Positions 1 to 5,771 of a stretch of 5,771 nucleotides of DNA are shown piece by piece (position 1 is the first letter of the stretch; every line of letters starts with the position of its first letter). The notes beneath the pieces are model-generated. The model saw only the letters and a list, made by a program, of their open reading frames with translations. It did no database searches and was not told the origin of the DNA. The translations under genes and the position numbers were made by a program. This stretch comes from Leptolyngbyaceae cyanobacterium SM1_3_5 (GTDB taxonomy: Bacteria; Cyanobacteriota; Cyanobacteriia; Elainellales; Elainellaceae). The DNA lies in contig JAAUTJ010000356.1 of the NCBI GenBank assembly GCA_012031475.1, positions 1 through 5,771 of the forward strand, read 5' to 3'.

Positions 1-2
1 TT

Positions 3-482
3 GCAGCAGGAAAAGTCAGCGTCACGGGAATCGTCAGCCAGTCCGCAGACGTGCAGCGAATCACGCAGGCGTTTGAGCAAATTCCGGGTGTCCGATCGAT
101 CGCCACTGCGATTAAAGTGCAGCCGCTTCATTTGCAAATTCGCTTTTACTTTCGGATTGGGTCTGCCGATCTTGCGCCCCCCGATCGAAGTAGCAAACTG
201 CCGCAGGTGAAAGCATGGCTCGATCGCTATCCGAATCAGTCTGTGCAGATTACGGGCTACAGCAATCCCGTGAATGGAGCGATCGAAAATCAGTGGCTTG
301 CCCTGCAACGCGCCAAAGCCGTTCGCGATGCGCTGGTTCGGCAAGGCGTTTCGTCCGATCGCCTCCAGCTAGCGGGCTTGGTGCAACATCCGCCCGCCAG
401 CGCTCTTGACCAGCCGACTTGGTTCGGGCGATCGGTCGAGGTCAAACCGCTATCTCGTGATCAAGGTGTGTCTCAACGATGA
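3..482 (+). CDS. BON/OmpA-like envelope protein, C-terminal part (5' end outside window)
   Basis: The frame is open from position 3, with no start codon that needs to be invoked, so this is the last 159 residues of a longer protein. Residues 1 to about 42 resemble a BON domain: a V-x-G-I-V strand, a helix with QRITQAFEQIPGV, then a closing strand. Residues about 43-153 resemble an OmpA C-terminal domain: a QIRFYF strand, a QVKAWLDRYP helix, a QITGYS strand, then the N-x-x-LALQRAKAVRDALV helix and a final R-S-V-E-V strand. OmpA domains normally bind peptidoglycan in the periplasm through an Asp and an Arg. The Arg is kept (codon 309-311), but the Asp position reads Asn in GYSN (codon 264-266), so peptidoglycan binding is uncertain. 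The stop overlaps the next start (ATGA, 479-482), which suggests translational coupling to the GTPase. The N-terminal domains and membrane anchoring cannot be seen. The domain calls are by eye; the BON call is weaker than the OmpA call. Confidence 0.8.
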   Translation, partial: AAGKVSVTGIVSQSADVQRITQAFEQIPGVRSIATAIKVQPLHLQIRFYFRIGSADLAPPDRSSKLPQVKAWLDRYPNQSVQITGYSNPVNGAIENQWLALQRAKAVRDALVRQGVSSDRLQLAGLVQHPPASALDQPTWFGRSVEVKPLSRDQGVSQR

Positions 483-982
483 ATATGATTTCTAAAAAAC
501 TCTGCATGATTGGCGATTTTGGGGTGGGAAAAACTAGCCTGATTCGCCGCTATGTCGATCGCCAATTCAGCGATCAATATCTTTCCACAGTCGGCGTTAA
601 AATTTCCCGCAAGCTAATGACTGATCCGCCGCTTCAGCTATTAATTTGGGATATCGAAGGCAGCACGAAATTCAAAGCGATCGCTCCTGCTTATTTGCAA
701 GGGGCAAAAGGCGCGATCGTCGTTGCCGATGTGACGCGCCCGGAAACGATCGAGCATGTTTCTGACCACGTTGATCACTTTTTGACCATTAATCCTCAAA
801 GTTTTGTCGCGATCGCTTTAAACAAAGCCGATTTGCTCAAAGATGAACAGGTGAATGAACTGATCGAATCGGTTCAGCTTGCGAATTCGCCGCAGGTGAT
901 TGTGACGCGATCGACTTCGGCCAAAACAGGCGTATCGGTCGATCAAGTGTTTGAACTGCTTTCTCAATATTTGATTCAGTAA
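479..982 (+). CDS. Ras/Rab-like small GTPase
   Basis: This 167-residue protein is a single Ras-superfamily G domain, about the family's usual size. The P-loop is GDFGVGKT (residues 12-19). Switch I carries the expected Thr (YLSTVG, T37). The G3 motif is WDIEG (57-61), G4 is NKAD (115-118) and G5 is SAK (147-149). It should bind GTP/GDP and act as a cytosolic on/off switch. The residue after the G3 Gly is Ser (IEGST) where Rab and Ras proteins have the catalytic Gln (AGQE), so intrinsic hydrolysis may be slow or depend on a partner. There is no C-terminal Cys for lipidation. The start at 479 overlaps the previous stop; a second Met at 485 (residue 3) is an equally possible start. The stop abuts the ATG of the cyclase gene, so it is probably co-transcribed with the envelope protein before it and the cyclases after it. 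Its regulators and effectors are not known from the sequence. Confidence 0.93.
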   Translation: MNMISKKLCMIGDFGVGKTSLIRRYVDRQFSDQYLSTVGVKISRKLMTDPPLQLLIWDIEGSTKFKAIAPAYLQGAKGAIVVADVTRPETIEHVSDHVDHFLTINPQSFVAIALNKADLLKDEQVNELIESVQLANSPQVIVTRSTSAKTGVSVDQVFELLSQYLIQ

Positions 983-1618
983 ATGAAGTTGCTTTTTCAG
1001 CATTTGCTCGCGGCGCGTCACATGGCCTATGTCACGCTCGATTCAGCCCTGCAAATCGTCGAGATTTCCGATCAAGCTGGGCAATTTGCCGATGTTTCCT
1101 ATCCGTTCAAGCCGCGCACCGTCTTCGATTCCAGCTTTCCCGAACTAATCGGCATGGAAGCGGATTTGCAGGCCGTGATCCAAGCAGAACGATCGCATCT
1201 TTACCTACATGCGATCGCTCGATCGAATCAAAAGGGTGAATTACTGTACTTTGACTTGTATGCGCTGAGCTTAAACGGCTCCTCTGATTTTGCCGACAGT
1301 GCGCTAATTCTGCTGCTGGAAGATGTGACCGAGCGGATGACGCTAGAGCAAGCGCTTGTGCAGGCTTCTAATGAAATGAGCTTGCTGTTAAATGTGTTGA
1401 CGGCCTCTGAAAATTATCTCGATCGCATTATTACGTCGATGGCCGATGCGCTGGTTGTCACCTCACCATCGGGCATCATTCAAACGGTCAATTCTGCCGC
1501 AAAATTGCTGTTTGGCTATGGCGAAGAAATTATCAATCAGCCCTTTGCAAAACTCGTTGCCGATGAGAACTTCTGTTTCAAATTATTCAGCCGCATGACG
1601 ATTGCGAAAGCTGCAAAG

Positions 1619-1625
1619 AATTTGA
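1619..1625 (+). other. Frameshift point 1 (one base missing in a T run)
   Basis: The PAS domain passes here from the frame starting at 983 to the frame one base back. As written the run is AAT TTG AAA; one more T would give AAT TTT GAA ATG, that is N-F-E-M-V-C-R-T-K-T-G, the usual course of a PAS strand. Upstream frame: ...AKAAKN; downstream frame: EMVCRTKTGEK. The loss in a short homopolymer is typical of a sequencing or assembly error, but a real deletion is equally possible. Confidence 0.75.
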
Positions 1626-2310
1626 AATGGTTTGTCGAACCAAAACAGGTGAAAAGCGATCGATCGCCTTTTCCGGATCAGGAATTTTCAACGAGTCAGG
1701 CTTACAAAACTGCATCTACATTGGCCGAGATATCACCGAGCGTCAGCGCACTCAACAGCGATTTATGGCGCAATACACGACGGCTCGTATCTTGTCGGAC
1801 GCAGCGAATCTGCACGAGGCGATCGCCAAGCTGCTGCCCACGCTCTGCCAAGGACTCGACTGGGATCTGGCGGAACTGTGGCTGCTGGGCGAGTCCGGCC
1901 TGCGCTGTGTTGAAGCTTGGGCAGCGATCGCAGCGCGTCCGTTCATCAGCGCGACGCAGCAGATGATTTTTGCGCGGGGTGTTGGTCTGCCGGGGCGAGT
2001 CTGGGAAACCAAGACGCCACAGTGGATGAGCGACATCACCTGCGATCGGCAGTTTGTGCGATCGAGCCTTGCCGCGCAAGCCGGACTCCATGCCGCTTTT
2101 GGCTTTCCGATTCAAAGCGGCGAGGAAATTTTGGGCGTGATCACGTTCTTCTGTCGCGAAGTCAAGCCGCCCGACTTTGGCTTGCTGCAAACAATGGTGG
2201 TGATCGGCAATCAGCTTGGGCAGTTCCTCAAGCGCCAACAGGCCGAAGCCGCACTGCGACGGGAACAAGAGCGCACCGAACAGCTTTTGCTCAACGTGCT
2301 GCCCGCCTCG

Positions 2311-2318
2311 ATCGTCAT
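2311..2318 (+). other. Frameshift point 2 (one base missing before the cyclase domain)
   Basis: The upstream frame reads LLLNVLPASIVIS and stops at 2323-2325. Inserting one base after about 2314 (for example ATCG-C-TCATCAG) gives P-A-S-I-A-H-Q-L-K and joins the helical linker to the cyclase domain in frame. LNVLPxxIAxxLK is the usual linker just before class III cyclase domains. The restored text would also contain GATCGC, the core of the HIP1 repeat common in this DNA. Confidence 0.75.
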
Positions 2319-2952
2319 CAGTTGAAACAGGAGCAGGGCACGATCGCGGAACATTTTGCCGACGTGACCGTCTTGTTCGCCGATCTGGTCAACTTCAGCC
2401 AGCTTGCCGCCACGCTGCCGCCGATCGCCCTGCTGAATCTGCTCAATCAGGTGTTTTCCGCCTTCGATCGCCTGACGGAGCGCTACGGCCTGGAAAAAAT
2501 CAAAACGATCGGGGATGCCTACATGGTGGTGGGCGGACTGCCGCAGCGTCGTGACGACCACACCGAAGCGATCGCGGCAATGGCGCTGGAAATGCAGGCG
2601 GAACTGGCCTGTTTGAATACGCTTCACCGTCAATCGCTGGCGATGCGAATCGGCATCCACACGGGATCGGTGGTGGCGGGCGTGATTGGCCTGAAAAAAT
2701 TCGCCTATGACCTGTGGGGCGAAACGGTCAATCTGGCTAGCCGGATGGAATCGCACGGCGAAGCAGGGCGAATTCAAGTCACTGATACCGTATATCAACG
2801 GTTGCACGATCGAGAGGCATCGTCTCAATATCACTTTGTGTTTGAAAGACGCGGCTACATCTCCATTAAAGGCCAAGGTGAACAATTCACCTACTGGCTG
2901 TGCGATCGATGCCGCTGATTCCCCCTCCGTTCAGCCTCCATTTCCCCTACCG

Positions 2953-4664
2953 ATGCTGCACATGATTGAACGCCTATTTGCCCTCCACAAAATTGAATAT
3001 GCCGTAATCGATCGCGACTGGCGAATTGTCGAATTTTCGGCTCATTTCAGTCAGCTTGCCGACGCACCCAACGAAGTACAAATCGATCGCGATATTCGCC
3101 TCAGCCTGCCCGAATTAGTCGGCGCAGAAGCGGCACTAGAGCGAATTTTGCAACAGCAACAGCAGCACTTTGAACTGCGATCGATTGCGCGACCGAGCCA
3201 TCCTGAACGACCCATTTACATTAATCTACATGTCTTGCGATACGAAGAAGATAGGAGTTGCGATCGCTAATTATCTCGATTGAAGATGTGAGCGATCGCA
3301 CAATTCTGGAGCAGAAGTTTGTACAAAGCAGCCACGAAACCAATTTGCTGATGCAGCAGCTTCAACGGGTAGAAACAGAATTACGCACGGCTCAAGCTCG
3401 GTTTGATGCATTTATGAATCAAAGTCCGGTCGTTGCATTCATGAAAAACAATCGAGGCCAAATTGTTTATGTGAATCAGCCTTTGGAACGAGCGTTTAAT
3501 GTTAAGAAGTCTTGGCTAGAAGGCAAAACTGATTTTGACTGGTTGCCAGAAAAGACGGCTCGCCAGGTGACGCAAAACGATCGCGCAGTTCTTACCGCAG
3601 GGCATCCGATTGAAATCATTGAAACGGTATCTCTAGATGAAAATCAGCCGCGCTTTTGGCTCTCTTACAAGTTTCCTTTTAGTAGCGGCGATCAGCAATT
3701 CTTAGGCGGGGTGGCAATCGACATCACCGATCGAAAACAGATGGAAGAAGCCCTGTTTCAAGAAAAAGAATTGGCGCAGGTGACGCTGCGATCGATCGGG
3801 GATGCAGTGATTACAACCAATGCGATCGGTGAAGTGCAATCTCTCAATCCGATCGCCGAACAGCTAACAGGCTGGAGTCAAGCAGAAGCCCAAAGCTTAC
3901 CTTTAGAAAACATCTTTCAAATCGTCAATGAACTGACTCGTGAACCGATCGAAAATCCGGTTGAAATTGTGCTGCGCGACCGCCGAATTGCCAAATTTTC
4001 CCAAGATACATTGCTGATTAGTCGCAGCGGAAAGGAAGTGGCGATCGATAATTCTGCCGCGCCGATTCGCGCCCGCGATGGACAGGTGGTCGGCGCGGTG
4101 CTGGTGTTTCACGACGCAACACAAACGCGCCGCTTGACTCGTCAACTGTCTTGGCAGGCCAGCCACGATCCGCTGACGGGACTCAGCAATCGCCGCGAGT
4201 TTGAACGGCGACTCGCGCAGGCGATCGAAATAGCCAGAACTGGCTGCGACCCTGACATACTGTGCTTTTTGGATCTCGATCGCTTCAAAATCATCAACGA
4301 TACTTGCGGTCATGCCGCAGGCGACGAACTCCTCAAGCAGATCGCCGCCTTGTTTCAAGCCCAGATTCGCAAGATTGACGTGCTGGCTAGGCTGGGCGGC
4401 GATGAATTTGGAATTTTGCTGCACCAGTGCCCGCTGGAGCGATCGCTCCGCATTGCCGATCGCTTGCGCCAAGAAGTCGAGCAGTTCCGCTTTATGTGGG
4501 GAAATCAAGTGTTTTCGATCGGCGTCAGCATCGGCGTCGTTAGCCTGCAATCCACCCATAGCAGCCTTGAGCAGGTTTTAAGCGCTGCGGATGCTGCCTG
4601 CTACACCGCCAAGCACCAAGGCCGCAATTGCGTTCATCTCCACCCCGCAAATTGCGCTGACTGA
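2953..4664 (+). pseudogene. PAS-PAS-GGDEF diguanylate cyclase, interrupted by one frameshift
   Basis: The first part reads from ATG 2953 (MLHMIERL; 2962 is an alternative start) to about 3260. The rest runs in the next frame to 4664. One added base gives 1713 nt, or 570 residues. Domains: a PAS-like N-terminal domain related to that of the preceding cyclase gene, a coiled linker, PAS (nt about 3396-3740, ending DITDRKQ), a second PAS (about 3770-4130) and GGDEF (about 4161-4640). The active-site motif is a canonical GGDEF (4395-4409). RKID five residues upstream (4368-4379) matches the inhibitory c-di-GMP-binding RxxD site. It should condense two GTP into c-di-GMP with product feedback. No EAL domain follows; the stop comes soon after the end of GGDEF. 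No membrane segments are visible, so it is probably cytosolic. It begins 34 bp after the adenylate cyclase stop, likely in the same operon. As written, the long downstream frame could still start at TTG 3258, keeping both full PAS domains and GGDEF but losing the N-terminal domain. Confidence 0.85.
3253..3269 (+). other. Frameshift point 3 (one base missing at a HIP1 site)
   Basis: The upstream frame ends YEEDRSCDR-stop (TAA 3268-3270). The downstream frame is open only after the TAG at 3252-3254 and reads RSLIISIEDVSDR. The preceding cyclase has the matching segment ALILLLEDVTER in one frame, which shows where continuity is expected. The change of frame must lie between 3253 and 3269, which includes a GCGATCGC octamer (3260-3267). 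One missing base explains it. Confidence 0.75.
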
Positions 4665-4975
4665 TGCCTGCAAGACGAAAAACCAGTCGATCGAGCCATC
4701 GCCTCCCTAATCTATGTCTAGCAGGTTTAATTTTCAGAAATCTGATTGGGCGTCAGAGATTTGATTGGGAATGCTGCCTGATGCTGCTGTATCTCCTGCC
4801 ATGCTGCCAGTTTCGGATCTGTCACAGTTCTCGATCGAGGTTCACTTTAGTTTTAGACGGTCGATCGCGCTCAGAACTAACGACAAGCCTAAGATTCGCT
4901 TTCAATCAAAAACTCGGCGGTTAGCATAAAAGCCACCGTACCGGGAGCCTCGCATCTCTTCACCAGGCTAAACCA
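4665..4975. other. Intergenic region with no convincing gene
   Basis: This 311-base gap separates the cyclase operon from the SPFH gene. A plus-strand open frame (4664-4924, 86 codons) overlaps the cyclase stop, but its Arg/Ser/Leu/Cys-rich translation resembles no family I know, so I do not call it. The region should hold the 3' end of the operon transcript and the promoter of the next gene. I see no confident hairpin-plus-T terminator and no convincing -35/-10 pair. Upstream of ATG 4976 there is no strong Shine-Dalgarno, only AGG at about 4962-4964. A direct repeat and a periodic stretch inside it are listed separately. Confidence 0.6.
4734..4769. repeat. 17-bp imperfect direct repeat with internal dyad
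   Basis: TCAGAAATCTGATTGGG (4734-4750) and TCAGAGATTTGATTGGG (4753-4769) match at 15 of 17 positions, two bases apart, so the period is 19 bp. The left copy contains a perfect dyad, TCAGA-AA-TCTGA; the right copy has the same dyad with one change. Tandem dyads upstream of a gene are typical of repressor or activator sites, but no regulator is identified. They lie about 206 bp before the SPFH start and 70 bp after the diguanylate cyclase stop. Confidence 0.6.
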
Positions 4976-5668
4976 ATGAAAAAATTCACGCGCCAGCTTT
5001 TGCCCTTCACGCTTTCGCTGTTGGCCGCCACGATCACGACCAAAGCGGTTGCCTCGCCTGCTCCGGTTGAGCTTCACGCGCAGGCGATCGAACCGTCTGC
5101 GATCGAGTCTCAGTCGGATATGCAGCCTGTGCAGCTTGCCCAAATTGCCGGATTGAACGTGCCGATTTGGGTGTATCCGATCGGTGGTGTGCTGTTTTTG
5201 ATGATCTTTTTGCCGCAGGTGGGCTGGATTGCCGGACTGATTGTGATTGGCGAACGAGAAGTTGGCATCGTCACCAAGAAATTTTCGGCCAAAAGTTTGC
5301 CGCCGAATCGCCTGATCGCCCTGAATGGAGAAGCGGGACTGCAAGCCGACACGCTGCCTCCGGGCTGGCACTTCGGCTATTTTCCCTGGCAGTACAGTAT
5401 CAGCCGTGTTCCGGTTGTGGTAGTGCCACAAGGGGAGATTGGGCTGCTGGTGGCAAGCGATGGCGCACCGCTGCCGCCCGATCCTGCTGAGCCACAACGC
5501 TTGGCCACCGCCGCCGTGGCGCTGAAGTTGCGCTTCATTGTCATCACCAGCGTCACCCGCGACGACTTGCCAGACGGTGGAGCCGCGCAGTTTGCCGCCT
5601 GCGTTTGCGAACTGCGCAAACAGTTGCCGGGCTGCGGAATTGAACTGCTGACACCGGATTTTTTTTGA
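4976..5668 (+). CDS. SPFH/flotillin-like N-terminus fused in frame to a lipoyl synthase fragment
   Basis: The frame has 230 residues. Residues 1-26 look like a Sec signal peptide: KKFTR basic start, hydrophobic core, AVA before S27. Residues about 62-91 are hydrophobic (VYPIGGVLFLMIFLP and WIAGLIVIG) and likely span the membrane. Residues 92-168 match the start of SPFH/flotillin-type proteins: EREVGIV, a KSLPPNRLIAL segment, GEAGLQADTLPPGWHFG, and VPQGEIGLLVASDG. Such proteins scaffold membrane microdomains and are usually several hundred residues long. From about residue 165 the text becomes lipoyl synthase-like (DPAEPQRLA, ITSVTRDDLPDGGA, ELLTPDF) and stops in a T run. The rest of the SPFH domain and the coiled-coil tail are missing. 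ATG 4976 is chosen because it gives the signal peptide; no strong ribosome site precedes it. It looks monocistronic and separate from the cyclase operon. The fusion is unlikely to be a functional protein. Confidence 0.75.
   Translation: MKKFTRQLLPFTLSLLAATITTKAVASPAPVELHAQAIEPSAIESQSDMQPVQLAQIAGLNVPIWVYPIGGVLFLMIFLPQVGWIAGLIVIGEREVGIVTKKFSAKSLPPNRLIALNGEAGLQADTLPPGWHFGYFPWQYSISRVPVVVVPQGEIGLLVASDGAPLPPDPAEPQRLATAAVALKLRFIVITSVTRDDLPDGGAAQFAACVCELRKQLPGCGIELLTPDFF
5468..5665 (+). pseudogene. Internal fragment of lipoyl synthase (LipA)
   Basis: These codons, in the frame of the SPFH gene, encode PLPPDPAEPQRLA, then FIVITSVTRDDLPDGGAAQF, then an R-K-Q-L-P-G segment and IELLTPDF. This is the stretch of LipA that directly follows the CxxxCxxC radical-SAM cluster. 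LipA inserts sulfur into octanoyl groups using two 4Fe-4S clusters. Both cysteine motifs would lie upstream and are absent here, as is everything after TPDF. The fragment therefore cannot be an active enzyme. The usual next residues after PDF (a Gly within two positions) are replaced by the T run and stop. Confidence 0.8.
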
Positions 5669-5689
5669 CCATAAAATAAAGTCACAACG

Positions 5690-5771
5690 TTACTTTGCGC
5701 CAACATACCAGTTACCGAAGTTACAGTTGAAATCACGATAGTCGCGTTTACCTAGGTAAACTCCATATTTT
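5690..5771 (-). CDS. Possible C-terminal end of an unrecognised minus-strand gene
   Basis: On the minus strand one frame is open from the window edge and ends at TAA (complement of 5690-5692). It gives 26 residues that start KYGVYLGKRDYRDF and end GNWYVGAK, rich in Tyr, Gly and Asn. I do not recognise the family. The codons look protein-like and the DNA is more AT-rich than the rest of the window. It would run towards the SPFH-LipA frame. Twenty-six codons open by chance is common, so this is only a candidate. Confidence 0.3.
   Translation of the reverse strand, partial: KYGVYLGKRDYRDFNCNFGNWYVGAK

Larger units (their letters stand above)
983..2918 (+). pseudogene. PAS-GAF-class III adenylate cyclase, interrupted by two single-base frameshifts
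   Basis: Three consecutive frames together encode one protein: 983 to about 1621, then about 1618-2314, then about 2315-2918. Adding one base at each junction gives 1938 nt, or 645 residues. In order: a PAS-like N-terminal domain (to about residue 118, ending EDVTER), a short coiled linker, a PAS domain (nt about 1412-1745, ending GRDITERQR), a GAF domain (nt about 1770-2240), a helical linker with LLLNVLP, and a class III cyclase domain (nt about 2360-2905). Both metal-binding Asp are present: FADLVNF (codon 2382-2384) and IGDAYM (2514-2516). The substrate-selecting Lys (IKT, 2502-2504) and Asp (YDLWG, 2709-2711) favour ATP over GTP. The transition-state Asn and Arg (VNLASRM, 2730-2732 and 2742-2744) are kept, so the domain itself looks active. 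The ATG at 983 directly follows the GTPase stop and has no clear Shine-Dalgarno, which fits re-initiation. As written, translation stops after a hybrid 327-residue product. It may be intact in the organism if the shifts are sequence errors. Confidence 0.85.
677..4446. repeat. Dispersed HIP1 octamers (GCGATCGC)
   Basis: GCGATCGC is seen at 677, 809, 1211, 1819, 1924, 2568, 3260, 3292 and 4439 (start positions), all inside coding sequence. A given octamer is expected about once in 65 kb of random sequence. This palindrome is a known hallmark of many cyanobacterial genomes. No further copy occurs to the right of 4446, although the CGATCG core continues as far as 5183. Confidence 0.85.

Noticed and set aside
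1702..2268. Long minus-strand open frame opposite the GAF-coding segment
   Set aside because: Its translation resembles no family, while the plus strand encodes a clear GAF domain. GATCG-rich DNA tends to stay open on the opposite strand.
2493..2507. A-rich run as a programmed frameshift site
   Set aside because: The run lies inside the cyclase domain where the frame does not change, and none of the three real frame changes has a slippery heptamer with a downstream structure.
2211..2885. 224-codon minus-strand open frame opposite the cyclase domain
   Set aside because: The plus strand carries all class III cyclase motifs here; the minus-strand product has no recognisable motif.
3903..4559. 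218-codon minus-strand open frame opposite PAS and GGDEF
   Set aside because: It is the shadow of a strongly supported GGDEF domain.
4664..4924. 86-codon plus-strand frame just after the diguanylate cyclase
   Set aside because: It begins by overlapping the previous stop, but its composition is unlike a real protein and it crosses the repeat-containing intergenic DNA. It is not an EAL domain either.
4889..5497. 202-codon minus-strand open frame opposite the SPFH gene
   Set aside because: The translation is rich in Arg, His and Gln without any motif; the plus strand shows a signal peptide and SPFH sequence.
5659..5666. T8 run as a Rho-independent terminator
   Set aside because: I find no stable hairpin directly upstream; the run fits better as a joining point.
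1..5771. CRISPR array, tRNA, rRNA, transposase or terminal inverted repeats
   Set aside because: No regularly spaced repeats, no tRNA-like fold and no transposase-like motif were seen on either strand.

Overview
The window looks like chromosomal DNA from a cyanobacterium. The palindrome GCGATCGC (HIP1) occurs at least nine times between 677 and 4446 and CGATCG is scattered more widely. The protein types also fit: PAS/GAF multidomain cyclases, a Rab-like small GTPase and an SPFH protein with a signal peptide. I cannot name the species.

Positions 1-4664 read as one tightly packed plus-strand signalling cluster. It starts with the C-terminal part of a BON/OmpA-like envelope protein (3-482, 5' end outside the window). 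This overlaps by 4 bp (ATGA) a small Ras-like GTPase (479-982). The GTPase stop codon abuts the start of a PAS-GAF-class III nucleotidyl cyclase gene (983-2918), whose residues point to cAMP production. After 34 bp comes a PAS-PAS-GGDEF diguanylate cyclase gene (2953-4664), which would make c-di-GMP. The two cyclases share a related N-terminal PAS-like domain. The layout suggests an envelope sensor and a GTPase switch feeding two second-messenger outputs; this is an inference from context, not demonstrated.

Both cyclase genes are broken by single-base frameshifts in this sequence: two in the first gene (near 1620 and 2314) and one in the second (near 3253-3268). Each is repaired by adding one base, and conserved protein resumes immediately in the new frame. 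Either the sequence has lost bases as errors, or the genes were inactivated very recently.

Positions 4665-4975 hold no convincing gene. They contain a clean 17-bp imperfect direct repeat with internal dyad symmetry (4734-4769) and a 10-bp-periodic ATGCTG stretch.

From 4976 an SPFH/flotillin-like membrane protein begins, with a signal peptide, a membrane segment and a typical N-terminal SPFH region. At about 5468-5480 it changes in frame into the middle of lipoyl synthase (LipA), without LipA's iron-sulfur cysteine motifs, and stops at 5668 in a run of eight T. The last 100 bp are AT-richer and could encode the C-terminal end of an unrecognised minus-strand gene. The right end therefore looks chimeric, either by recombination or by misassembly.
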